Positions 23,600-35,424 of a stretch of DNA of 64,000 nt are shown one piece after another. The number at the start of each line of letters is the position of its first letter. Positions within the stretch are counted from its first letter, which is position 1. The DNA lies in the NCBI GenBank assembly GCA_940671915.1, contig CALNVZ010003426.1:36399009-36463008 (forward strand), in the 5' to 3' direction. The translations under genes and the position numbers were made by a program. Under the pieces are notes generated by a model that saw only the letters and a list, made by a program, of their open reading frames with translations, made no database searches and was not told where the DNA came from. The DNA comes from Paracentrotus lividus. Lineage: Eukaryota > Echinodermata > Echinoidea > Camarodonta > Echinidae.

Positions 23600-25795
23600 A
23601 GCAATTTTTCAATGATTTGTCAAGCCGACCATCTTCGAATTTTAGATGGGGATGACCCTGTGGTTAGATCACAAGGGATCGACAATTTTTTTTAATGAAG
23701 AATGTGAAAATACCAATGTATACCATTTTTCAGCCGAGTGCCGCATATCGTTTAGAATGCAAGTCTGGCATTTTCCATGATTTTCATGGTGGCCATTTTG
23801 GAATTCAAAATTGCGGCCGACTGACTGGTCAGATCGATGGGGCCAGCGACATCTGAATTCAGGAGGTAAAAAAAAAAGCATTTCAGTATCACATGACATT
23901 TAGAACTCAAGTTAGGCATATCACTTATTTTCTTGGTGGCTGCCTGAGTGGTCAAATTGCCTGTTGCCGCCGATATTTAAATTCAGATGTCAAAATACCA
24001 ATGTGTACCAAATTTCAATACCACATGTCATTTATAACTCAGGTTAGGCATATTCCATGCTTTCAATGGCGGCCATTTTGGAATTCAAGATGGCGGCCGA
24101 CTGACTGGTCAGATCGATGGGGCCAGCGACATCTGAATTCAGGAGGTAAAAAAAAAGCATTTCAGTATCACATGACATTTAGAACTCAAGTTAGGCATAT
24201 CAATTATTGTCTTGGTGGCTGCCTGAGTGGTCAAATCGCCTGTTGCCACCGATATTTAAATTCAGATGTCAAAATACTAATGTGTACCAAATTTCAATAC
24301 CACATGTCATTTATAACTCAGGTAAGGCATATTCCATGCTTTCAATGGCGGTCATTTTGGAATTCAAGATGGCGGCCGACTGAGTGGTCGAATCGATTGG
24401 TGCCGGCGATATTTGAACTCAAAATGTCAAAATACCATTGTTTATTAAATTTGAGTGCCATATGTCATTTACAACTCAAGTTAGGCATATCATCGATTTT
24501 CATGGCGGCCATCTTGGAATTCAAGATGGCGACCGACTGAGTGGTCGAAATTATTGGGGCCGGCGATATTTGAACTCAGAATATCAAAATACATCTGTGT
24601 ACCAAATTCAAGTACCATATGTCATTTATAACCCATGTTAGACATATTCAGTGATTTTCATGGCGGCCATTTTGGAATTCAAGATGGCGGCCGACTGAGT
24701 GGTCGCATCGATGGGGACTGGCAATATTCGAATTCAGGATGTCAAAATACATCTGTGTACCAAATTCCAGTACCATACCCAAGTTAGGCATATTCAGTGA
24801 TTTTCATGGCGGCCATTTTGGAATTCAAAATGGCAGCCGACCAGGTGGTCGGACGGGTGGGGGCCGGCAATATTTGAATTCAGGAAGTCATAATACATCT
24901 GTGTACCAAATTTCAGTACCATATGTCATTTAAAACCCATGTTAGACATATTCAGTGATTTTCATGGCGGCCATTTTGGAATTCAAGATGGCGGCCGACC
25001 AGGTGGTCGGACAGGTGGGGGCCGGCAATATTTGAATTCAGGATGTCATAATACATCTGTGTACCAAATTTCAGTACCACATGTCAATTAGAACTCAAGT
25101 TAGGCATATCAATGATTTTCATGGCGGCCATCTTGGAATTCAAGATGGCGGCCGACTGAGTGGTCGAATCGATAGGGACTGGCAATATCCGAATTCAGGA
25201 TGTCAAAATACATCTGTGTGCCAAATTCCAGTACCATATGTAATTTATAACCCAAGTTAGGCATATTCAGTGATTTTCATGGCGGCCATTTTGGAATTCA
25301 AAATGGCGGCCGACCAGGTGGTCGGACGGGTGGGGGCCGCAATAATTTGAATTAGAGATGTCCAAGATACTCTGTGTACAAATTTCAAGGTACCATATGT
25401 CAATTTATAACTCATGTTAGCAATTCAGTGATTTTAACAATGGCGGCCATTTTGAATTCAGAATGGCGGCCACCAGGTGGTCGGACAGGTTGGGGCCGGC
25501 AAATATTTGAATTCAGGATGTCAAAATACATTGTGTACCAAATTTCAAGTGCCAAACATGTCAATTAATAACTCAAGTTAGGCATATCAATGATTTTCTG
25601 GCGGGCCATCTTGGAATTCAAAGATGGCGGCCGACTGAGGGTGAATCGACTGGGGCCGCAGATATCGATTCAGGATGTCAAAATACTATTGTGACCACAA
25701 TTTTAGTGCCATATGTCATCTTTAGAACTTAGTAAGGTCAGTTCAATTGTTTTTCACTGCGCGGCCATCGTTAGGTTTCAAAATGGGCGGCCGGA
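23600..25795. repeat. Right foldback array, first contig copy
   Basis: Units in reverse orientation relative to the left array, each with GGCGGCCATTTTGGAATTC and AAGATGGCGGCC. Two 281-bp variant units at 23.79-24.35 kb precede ~157-bp units. From about 25,335 single-base errors become frequent. The 215-codon plus-strand frame at 23,893-24,540 is read-through of this array. Confidence 0.9.
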
Positions 25796-28700
25796 TCGAG
25801 TTTGTCGATCCGCTTGGGCGGTGTCAGGTCCGGACCAATTGTCCCCTTAGGAACCCGCTGTCTTAGCGGACACGTGGTCCGTATCGGCAGCATGGACCAC
25901 GGTGTCCCATGGGAACCCATGGTCTGATTTCGTTCCCAAATGTCCGCACGGAACCAGAGGTCCACACTCGGACCCGTTGTCCCCTCAATTTGCAGCGTGA
26001 CCAGAGAGTAGTCTGCAAGCAACCAGACTCAATTTTGAACCTTTTAGCCTCCCAGAGGTCACAATGTCCACTGTCTGTGTCAAGAAGAATATAGGTACAC
26101 GCGACTAGTTCTTAACTGGCAGACCAAGCGAACAAAACATGGGTTTGTTACTGTGCCTGCAAAACTACCAGAGAGCTCTAACGGAGAGTCATCACTTGAA
26201 TGCAGCGAAACGTGGAGAGGCGGAGAGAAGCCGGGGGCGGGGGGGGGGCATTAAATCATATTTGCTCCCTTGTATCAGTTTCTGTGCATGACGACTAGAC
26301 CGAGAAATGAACGCCCAAATTACATATAAAACGAAAGCTAAAAATTTTAACATAATACAACAATATACAATTTAGCGTTTGTATTGGTCCGTCTAGAAAG
26401 TATTTCTTGAAGATTTCATTCAGACTTTCTTCTGCATTTTTTTTCATCACAATTTATATGGTCGCTGTATACTTTTCGGAAGGATATGCCAGTGAAATGA
26501 AATCGCATTTCGCAAGACGTCCCATGCCTTTGTGTAGGTTGCGCATTCCAACTCAATAGAAGTGCAATTGTTGATTTGGTTCCTCTTCGCACAAAATTTA
26601 GCTAACCTTTTGTTTTAAGAAAGCATAATACACAAATAAGGTGCATCAGCAAGGAAAACCTTTTGGCTTTAATTTGGTACCCATTAGATTTTAAAAAGAT
26701 TTTCAACGTATTTTTTCCCCCTGGACTGTGGCCAGACTGTAACAGAGTGAGTCAATAAAAATTCCCATCATTTTGAAATTGTCTAGTGAAAATTATGAAT
26801 ATTTAGTCATGAGTTTCATTATATGTCTTGGTAGAGTCACATCCAAGCATATGTTGTACCATTATCATTTTGGATCTTTACACGCAGTCTGAATAACAGA
26901 CAATCTTCAAGACGGTAAAGATCTCAACTTGCGGCCAAAAGTGGCTGGGTGAAGAATATACAAATTGAGAATTTAGTACTTATGTGCACGCAAAAAAGGA
27001 CACACACCACACGTACCCTCATTTACACATACACAAATGCACATAACACACCCACAATCCTCACCACAACACACCCACCATACCCCTCACACACATATAC
27101 ACCACACATAACCATATTTCATCCATACCAGCACAAATATACACCCACACTCCAGCAAACGCCACACCTCAGCACAACCACACACACACCACACACATAC
27201 ACACACATACACCCACACACCACACGCACACACACCCCTCACTCACGACTCACAACAGTTTGTTAGGGAATTACTACGTCCCAAACATTCAGTGATGGTC
27301 TTGGTAAAAAAAAAACATCAAATGGGAATTTTTAATTGTGAATTGTTTACGGTGTTTATGGTGTGTGTGTGACGATGTCGTTTTGTTTGAGGTGGATTTG
27401 GTGTGTGTGTGGGTTGTATGTCTGCGTTTGAGAGAGAGAGGGATGTGGTTAATGTGTGAACACATATTCTGTCAAAATTTGCTTTTAATCTTCACCCAGC
27501 CACTTGGCAGGTAAGAATTTTTACCGTCTCAGAAGATTGTATGAATTCAGTATGCATGCAAAGATCCAATGAAATGGTACCAAACATTGCTAGAAAGGAT
27601 GACTTTACCAAATGATATAATGAAACCCATGATTAAATTTCAATACTTTTCAACCCACCGACAACTTCAAAATGACTGGGACATTATTTTTGACTCACTC
27701 CTGCATAGAGTTAGGAAAAGGGGGGGGGGGAGAAAAGAATCCATGAACTTTCACTTCCAGCTATATCCCCCCCCCGCGGGGGGGGGGAACCATTAACATT
27801 AGTTTTGCAGGCACAAACCCATGTTGTTCCTTAAGGGTCTGCAAATAAGAACTAGATTCACCATTACTATAGACAGCAGTGAGTGTGGAAGCTTTGTTCT
27901 CCACTCGAATACAGTTAGAATGAAATTTGTTGAAGTGTCAAAAATTTTGAAGTCCCCCCCCCTGGGTTTGCTTGCAGACTACGTCAACCCTGCTAACTCG
28001 TATCACGATCACATTGTATTTCGCACGCTGCTGCGTCTCGTCAAATTTCGTGCATACGAGAAATAGGGACAGCTGGTCCGTTAACATAGGACATGCTGGT
28101 CCGAATTGCCAATCAGGACCAACGGGTCCGCTAGACAACGGGGCCGAATCGATATATGAGGAACCAGAGTCCGCAGGGACAGTCGGGTCGTAGAAAGGTG
28201 TCCGGTGACACGGCATTTTTTAAAATCAGCGTCCAAAAAACCCCTATGTGCCAAATTTTTACACTTTCTGCCGGAAGTGAACATCTATGGTCCTTATCTT
28301 AAACATAAATATTCAGTATTGTAAATATCTTCGTATCAAATCATGTTTACTCATACTTATTATCTTATTGCTTAGTAATGTAGGTGAACTTCACTGTTGT
28401 AATACCCTGTGTTGGCAAAACGGTGAAAACAGTCCCTGTTTTCGAACGGGCCGGTAACCATATCCAGGCACGTTCTTGATCCTGGACTGCAGAAACGAAC
28501 TGATCCTCGGTTGTCGGTAATTCGCAGCATTACATATTCGCAACTCTGAAGGTACTATTTCTTCCAATCCAGGGTATTAATATGAGGGTGCCCCAGACCA
28601 CAGCGTTGATTAATATGGAAGATATAGAAGGTGTGCAACCCAAGTTGAAGAAATAGTTATATATTTTTTACAATATGTAATTATATGGGGGAATTTTAGT

Positions 28701-29560
28701 ATACTAGTCAAGGCGGACATACAAGTGTACAGACAATCCTTTTAAGAAAAGACATGATTGCTAAGAAAATTTGTGACTTATGTATTCTTCACTGTATGGT
28801 CATTATCTTTTTACTCTCCTTCCCGAAATCCCATTTGGTTTTACGTTTTGCCTGTGATTTATACCGGATATAAGCTATGTTGGCAATAATTATGAAATGG
28901 CTCACGAAACTTTCCTCTCATTCTGTTTTCCCGTTCATAGAAAACTATATAAATCTTATTTCGACATAATATACAACAAAATAATGTATTCATCACAGCA
29001 AGTAGATGTGCTCGACCCCCATTTGTTTAATGGTCTCTGAATGAATACTTGTTATAACAGCTGCTGGGTCTTATACGAGTGGTCATAAAAAAACTTTACT
29101 AGAATGAATAAAAGAAAACTATAAATAAACCCTAAATTATTTTTATATTTCTGAAAGGTAGATCCTCCGCATCTCTTGGTACCCGGATTTTGTGTGTATG
29201 ACTTTACCGCTTGGATGACACGACGCATTGTTGGCGACCATGCAAATTCTCGAATGGTGAACACAGGGGAGAGAGGGATGAAATTGAAACACAAAAGCTG
29301 ACAAAAAAAGCAACTCCATCATTAATAAACTAGCATAACTTTTTAACAAAAAATGTATTCGCTTAATAACTTGGCAGGGATGTTGCTTACAATATTACCT
29401 ACATTCTATATGAAAATTAGATAATCTGTAGAGTCAGGCATGACTGAGGCCACACGTCAGACAAAATAACTCTTTTCAAAAAGTATTAAGAGGCCTCTTT
29501 AGGATATAGAGTAGGTTTTTGATGTTATCATGTCATGCATTACTTTGACAAGTCGATCTA
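24796..29560. other. Contig overlap, first copy (low quality)
   Basis: Starts at AGTGATTTTCATGGCGGCC and ends at GACAAGTCGATCTA before the N gap. It is collinear along its whole length with 29,586-34,381. Numerous one-base indels occur on this side, mainly after 25,335, and destroy the VWD exon. Confidence 0.9.
28394..28605 (-). other. Assembly duplicate of the VWD GDPH exon, corrupted
   Basis: The sequence aligns along its length with 33,216-33,421 but carries many single-base insertions, such as extra bases around CCTGTTTTCGAACGG and TTATTTCTTCCAATCC, and has no open frame. Its flanks also match those of the good exon. It lies in the overlap that was placed twice, so I read it as low-quality contig-end sequence and not as a pseudogene or a second exon. 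Confidence 0.85.
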
Positions 29561-29585
29561 NNNNNNNNNNNNNNNNNNNNNNNNN
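29561..29585. other. Assembly gap, 25 N, between overlapping contigs
   Basis: The sequence left of the gap matches 34,381 and the sequence right of it matches 24,796, so the gap has no real length. The contigs should be overlapped by about 4.8 kb. Confidence 0.95.
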
Positions 29586-30603
29586 AGTGATTTTCATGGC
29601 GGCCATTTTGGAATTCAAAATGGCAGCCGACCAGGTGGTCGGACGGGTGGGGGCCGGCAATATTTGAATTCAGGATGTCATAATACATCTGTGTACCAAA
29701 TTTCAGTACCATATGTCATTTATAACCCATGTTAGACATATTCAGTGATTTTCATGGCGGCCATTTTGGAATTCAAGATGGCAGCCGACCAGGTGGTCGG
29801 ACAGGTGGGGGCCGGCAATATTTGAATTCAGGATGTCATAATACATCTGTGTACCAAATTTCAGTACCACATGTCAATTAGAACTCAAGTTAGGCATATC
29901 AATGATTTTCATGGCGGCCATCTTGGAATTCAAGATGGCGGCCGACTGAGTGGTCGAATCGATAGGGACTGGCAATATCCGAATTCAGGATGTCAAAATA
30001 CATCTGTGTGCCAAATTCCAGTACCATATGTAATTTATAACCCAAGTTAGGCATATTCAGTGATTTTCATGGCGGCCATTTTGGAATTCAAAATGGCGGC
30101 CGACCAGGTGGTCGGACGGGTGGGGGCCGGCAATATTTGAATTCAGGATGTCATAATACATCTGTGTAACAAATTTCAGTACCATATGTCATTTATAACT
30201 CATGTTAGACATATTCAGTGATTTTCATGGCGGCCATTTTGGAATTCAAGATGGCGGCCGACCAGGTGGTCGGACAGGTGGGGGCCGGCAATATTTGAAT
30301 TCAGGATGTCATAATACATCTGTGTACCAAATTTCAGTGCCAAATGTCAATTATAACTCAAGTTAGGCATATCATTGATTTTCATGGCGGCCATCTTGGA
30401 ATTCAAGATGGCGGCCGACTGAGTGGTTGAATCGACTGGGGCCGGCAATAGTCGAATTCAGGATGTCAAAATACTATTGTGCACCAAATTTTAGTGCCAT
30501 ATGTCATTTAGAACTTAAGTAAGGCAGTTTCAATGGTTTTCATGGCGGCCATCTTAGGTTTCAAAATGGCGGCCGATCGAGTTGTCGGATCGCTTGGGGC
30601 CGG

Positions 30604-33033
30604 TGTCACCGGACCAATTGTCCCCTAGGACCCGCTGTCTTAGCGGACACGTGGTCCGTATCGGCAGCAGGACCACGTGTCCATACCGGGACAACATGGT
30701 CTGATTTCCGTTCAAATTGTCCGAGCCGGCAGACGCGTTCCACACTCGGACCCGTTGTCCTCCCCTCAAATGCAAGCGTGACCAGAGGTAGGCTCCAGCA
30801 AGCGATCAGACTCATATAATTGCACTTTAGCCTCCAGCAGTCCCACATCACTGTCTGGTGTCAAAGATAGATATAGTACACGGCGGAATCCATAGTTTCT
30901 TAACTGCAGTAACTAACGGACAACATGGGTTTTGTACTGTGCTGCAACTAACCAAGAGCTCATACAGAGAGTCATCACTTGAATGCTAAGCGAAGTGAGA
31001 GCGAGAGAAGCGGGGGGCGGGCGGGGGGGCACTTAATAAATCTATTTTGCTTTGATCAGTTCTGTGCAGCACCGCTAAGACACGAGGACAATGAAACACC
31101 CAAATTAATATATAAAACGAAGCTAAAAATTTTAGCATATACACAATATACAATTTAAGCGTTTGTATTGTCCGTCTAGAAAGTATTTCATTAAGATTTC
31201 ATTCGAGACTTTCTTCTGCAATTTTTTTCATCAACTTTATATGGTGCTGTAACTTTTCGAGTATGTCCAGTGAATGAAATCCATTTCGCAAGACGTCCCA
31301 TGCCTTTGTGTAGGTTGCGCATTCCAACTCAATAGAAGTGCAATTTTGTTATTTGTTCCTCTTTCGCACAAAATTTAAGCATAACCTTTGTTTAAAGAAA
31401 GCATAATACACAAAATTAAGTGTGCATATGCAAAGAAAAACCTTTTGGCTTTAATTTGGTACCTTAGATAAAAGATGATTTAAAACAAATCAAAAGTAAT
31501 TTTTTTCCTGCGGCACATGAGTGCGCAAACTGTACAGAGTGAGTCAATAAAAATGTCCATCATTTTGAAAATGTCTAGTGAAAATTATTGAATATATATG
31601 TAGAACTCATGAATGTTTATTATTATGATCTTGGTAGTATCACATCCATACATATGTTGTCATTATATTTGGATCTTAACGCATGTCTGAATAACGAAAT
31701 CTTTCAAAAGACGGTAAGATCTCACTTGCGCCAAGTGTGGCTGGGTGAAGAATATAACAATTATTGAGAATTTAGTACTTATGTGCACGCGCAAAAAGAC
31801 ACACACCACTCCCACACGGTAACCATCTCATTATCTCCAATTACACTATACCAACAATTGCAAAACATACAATTACACCCACATCCCTCACCACACAGGA
31901 GCAACCACCAACCTCTCACTCAACACACCCTCAAAACACACACACATATCATACCACACATACAATATTTCATCCATCACCAGCACAAATATCCCACACC
32001 CTCATAGCAAACCACCCTCAGCAAACCCACATCACACACAATACAAGCACTTACGAAACTATAGCACACACACTCACTCAGCGACAACCCATCACACAAC
32101 CTCACCACACTCACAAACAGTTGTTAGGCGAATTACTACGTCCAAACATTCAGTGATGGTCTTGGTAAAAAAAAAACATCAAATGGGAATTTTTATTGTG
32201 AATTGTTTATCGGTTCGGTGTTTATGGGTGTGTGTGTGACGATGTGCGTTTGTTTGAGTGGATTTGTGTGTTGTGGGTGTGTATGTCTGCGTTTGAGAGA
32301 GAGAGGGAGTGTGGTTAATGTGAACACATATTCTTGTCAAAATTTGCTTTTAATCTTCACCCGGCCACTTGGCGCAGGTAAGATTTTACCGTCTTCAGAA
32401 GATGTCTGATATTCAGTCATGCATGCAAAGATCCAATTGAAAATGGTACCAAAATTGCTGAGGATGACTTTACCAAGACATATAATGAAACCATGATTAA
32501 ATGTTCATACTTTTACAGTACAACTATCAAAATGATGGGAATTATTTTTGACTCACTCTGCATAGATGTTAGGAAAAAAAGGGGGGGGGAGAAAAGAATT
32601 CCATGACCACTTCAGGCTATATCCTCCCCCCCCGGGGGGGGGGGGAACCATTAACATTAGTTTGCAGGCAAAACCCATGTTGTTCGCTTAAGGGTCTGCA
32701 AATAAGAACTAGATTCACCCATGTACTATAGACAGGCAGTGAGTGTGGAAGCTTGTCTCCACTGATACAGTTAGATGAATTTGTTGAAGTGTCAAATTGA
32801 GTCTGTGCTGCAGACTACTCAACCCTGCTACTCGTACTCACGATCACATTGATTTTCGCACGCTGTGCGCTCGTGCAAATTTGTGCATACGAGAATAGGG
32901 ACAGCTGGTCCGTACATAGGACATCTGGTCCGAATTGCATCAGGACCACGGGTCCGCTAGACAACTGGGCGAATCGATATCAGGACCACGAGTCCGCAGG
33001 GACCGGTCCGTAAAGACAGCTGGTCCGGTGACA
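30604..33033. mobile_element. Nested 2.43-kb element with CCGG target duplication
   Basis: Termini TGTCACCGGACCA and TGGTCCGGTGACA are perfect inverted repeats flanked by CCGG at 30,600 and 33,034. The left foldback arm has the uninterrupted site (GGGCCGGCAATTTTT in reverse at about 21,185). Subterminal words GGACCACGTGTCC and CGGACC recur at both ends. The interior is itself folded (CATGGGTTTTGTACTG against AAAACCCATGTTG) and contains the TA-type element at 31.5 kb. A noisy duplicate is at about 25,825-28,213. No enzyme gene was seen. Confidence 0.75.
31535..32560. mobile_element. TA-type hairpin element inside the nested element
   Basis: CAGAGTGAGTCAATAAAAAT at the left and ATTATTTTTGACTCACTCTG at the right are inverted. 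Further inside, GGTAAGATCTCACTTGCGCC and CTTGGCGCAGGTAAGATTTT continue the arms. The loop is CA-rich (31.8-32.1 kb) then TG-rich (32.2-32.3 kb). The duplicate is at 26,735-27,706. Confidence 0.75.
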
Positions 33034-33215
33034 CCGGCATTTTTTTAAATCAGCGTCCAAAAAACCCCTATGTGCCAAATTTTTACACTTTCTGCCGGAA
33101 GTGAACATCTATGGTCCTTATCTTACAGACTACAATATCAGTATTGTAAATTACTTCGTATCAATCATGTTTACCATAATTATTATCTTATTGCTAGTAT
33201 TATTAGGTGACTCAC

Positions 33216-33421
33216 TGTTGTAATACCCTGTGTTGCGGCAAAACCGGTGAAAACAGTCCCTGTTTCGACGGGCTCGGTACCATTCCAGGCACGTTCTGTC
33301 CTGGACTGCAGAACGAACTGATCCTCGTTGTCGTATTCCAGCATTACATATTCGCCAAGCCCATTGAAGGTATATTTCCTTCCATCCAGGGTATTAATAT
33401 GAGGGTCGCCCCAGAACCACG
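33216..33421 (-). CDS. Exon: von Willebrand D domain, GDPH start (good copy)
   Basis: 206 bp starting in phase 1 (acceptor TATCAACAG) and ending in phase 0 (donor GTGAGT). It reads WFWGDPHINTLDGRKYTFNG, then GEYVMLEYDNED and FVLQSRTERA, and ends GFAATQGITT. GDPH-I-x-T-L-D-G and Y-T-F-N-G-x-G-E-Y are hallmarks of the VWD domain in MUC4-type proteins. This copy is fully open. A second, corrupted copy at about 28,394-28,605 is the same exon in an overlapping contig and should not be counted. Confidence 0.93.
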
Positions 33422-33884
33422 CTGTTGATAATATGGAGATATAGAAGGTGTGCAACACAAGATCGAAGGAAATATTATATATTTTTAAAAAATATGTAAT
33501 TATATGGGGAATTTTAGTATACTAGTCAAGCGGACATAAATGTGTACAGACCAACCTTTTAAGAAAGACATGATTTGCTAAGAAAATTTTGTGACTTATG
33601 TATTCTTCCACTGTAATGGTCATTATCTTTTACTCTCCTTCCCGAATCCCATTTGGTTTTAGTTTTGCCTGTGATTTATATCCGGATATAAGCTATGTTG
33701 GCATAATTATGAATGGCTCACGAACTCCCCATCTGTATTTCCCGTTCAGTAGAAAACTATAATAAATCTTTATTTCGACATTAATATTACAACAAAATAA
33801 TGTATTCATACAAGTAGATGTGCTGACCCCCATTGTTTATGGTCTCTGAATGAATACTTGTTATAACAGCTGCTGGGTCTTATA

Positions 33885-34718
33885 CCGAGTGGGTCAAAAA
33901 AAACTTTACACCTAGAAAAATGTAAATAAAAAGAAAACTAATTAATAAACCCTAAATTATTTTACATATTCTGAAAGAGTAACTCCTCCCGCATCCTCTG
34001 GTACCATTTTTGTGTGGTATGTCTTTACGCTTGGATGAACACGACGCATTGTTTGCGACCATGCAAATTTCGAATTGTGCCAGGGTGGGGATGAAATTGA
34101 AACAACAAAAGCTGACAAAAAAGCAACTCCATCATTAATAACATAGCATAACTTTTTAACAAAAATGTATTTCGCTTAATAACTTGGCAGGGATGTTGCT
34201 ACACATATTGACTACATTCTGTATGAAAATTAGATAAATCTGTAGAGTCAGGCATGACTGAGCACACGTCCAAGACAAAATAATCTCTTTTCAAAAGTAT
34301 TAAGAGGCCTCTTTAGGTCTGTCAGTGGCAATTTACTCTTTGATGTGTACTCATTCATGCATTACTTGACAAGTCGATCTAATTTTCATACAGAATGTAG
34401 TCAATATGTGTAACAACACCCCTGTAAGCGGAAGACATTTTCGTTAATAATTTATGATATTTTATTCATGATGGAGTTGCTTTTTTGTCAGCTTTTGTTG
34501 TTTCAATTTCATCCCCACCCTGGCACAATTCGAAATATGCATGTTCGCAAACAATGCGTCGTGTTCATCCAAGCGTAAAGACATACCACACAAAAATGGT
34601 ACCAGAAGATGCGGGAGGAGTTACTCTTTCAGAGTATGTGAAATAATTTAGGGTTTATAAATTGGTTTTCTTTTTATTAACATTTTTCTAGGTGTAAAGT
34701 TTTTTTTGACTCACTCGG
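33885..34718. mobile_element. 834-bp near-perfect hairpin with TA flanks
   Basis: The left end TA-CCGAGTGGGTCAAAAAAAAC and the right end TTTTTTTTGACTCACTCGG-TA are inverted, and the arms remain inverted for about 350 bp (CGCTTGGATGAACACGACGC against GCGTCGTGTTCATCCAAGCG). The loop lies near 34,235-34,375. The first contig ends inside this loop. The sister element is at 44.6 kb. Confidence 0.88.
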
Positions 34719-35420
34719 TATACACTTGACTACAATGTTGTTAGGGGAAGAGTACCCCTTTTGCTACTTAATTAGAGAGTAAGTCGGTAATCATTCGGGT
34801 GGGACTAAATTATCAGACAACACTGCGCACAATATTGCTTGATTTTACATTAACCCTATCAAGACCAAATGTGGGTGGCACAATGTGCCCCCCTATCGAA
34901 CTTTCATACGCCATTTATATACGCTTGGATCTTTTTCCATCAAACTTCGTGACTTTTCCTAAACTTTATTCACAAACATTTTGATACATATTTTGTTGGT
35001 GTACGATTTTCTTTGTTGCCATGGCAACCACAAATTTGTAACCATGTTTCTCAATTTTTTGGTCATTTTCGATATCCATAGTTCTAAACAATATATTATG
35101 GAGGTTTCTTTATTCAAATTGAATTGAAATAACATTTTTAACTGAACCAGTCTCCATCATTAAACTTAAATTTTATAGAGTCAAAATGATTCGATTCGAA
35201 TTTTGTGCATTTTTCTATGTATATCTTAATCTAATTGTAAATAGCGCCCCCATATGGTGACCCCGAAAAATGGTTGTTTTACCAAGTTGTAGTGATCGGT
35301 CAAATAATACAAAAATATGGAGGGGGCGGGCACAATGTGCCCCCCCCCCTTGGGCCTATGAACCATCAAAATACCTTGATCTTGATAGGGTTAGGAACAT
35401 GTCACGTTGAGAAGCTGTAG
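34719..35420 (-). other. Intron segment
   Basis: Holds a short repeat pair: CCCTATCAAGACCAAATGTG at 34,855 and CTTGATCTTGATAGGGTTAG at 35,376, with GGCACAATGTGCCCCCC at both 34,876 and 35,330. These are inverted ends of a ~540-bp element (34,850-35,396). No coding signal. Confidence 0.55.
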
Positions 35421-35424
35421 ACTT

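Larger units (their letters stand above)
21081..33132. mobile_element. Foldback transposon with tandem-subrepeat arms
   Basis: The left end TAGTCTGTAAGATAAGGACC (21,081) and the right end CCTTATCTTACAGACTA (about 33,132) are inverted. Next inside, CTTTCGGCAGAAAGTG at left mirrors CACTTTCTGCCGGAAGTG at right. Each arm is an array of ~157-bp units in opposite orientations (21.2-22.4 kb and 23.6-25.8 kb, the latter repeated at 29.6-30.6 kb by the contig overlap). A 1.2-kb unique middle lies at 22.4-23.6 kb. With the duplicated overlap removed, the element is about 7.3 kb including a 2.4-kb nested insertion. No transposase was seen. The plan recalls foldback (FB) elements and sea urchin TU elements. 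Confidence 0.75.
29586..34381. other. Contig overlap, second copy (better)
   Basis: Same content as 24,796-29,560. It carries the open VWD exon and continues through the hairpin at 33.9-34.7 kb, so it is the version to use. Confidence 0.9.

Noticed and set aside
23893-24540. 215-codon plus-strand frame
   Set aside because: It reads through several units of the foldback array and repeats itself; no start context, no domain.
26949-27266. Thr/His/Pro-rich 105-codon frame
   Set aside because: Translation of a CA-rich loop in a hairpin element.
28394-28605. A second VWD exon or pseudo-exon
   Set aside because: Flanks and exon are collinear with 33.2-33.4 kb over 4.8 kb; it is a duplicated contig end.
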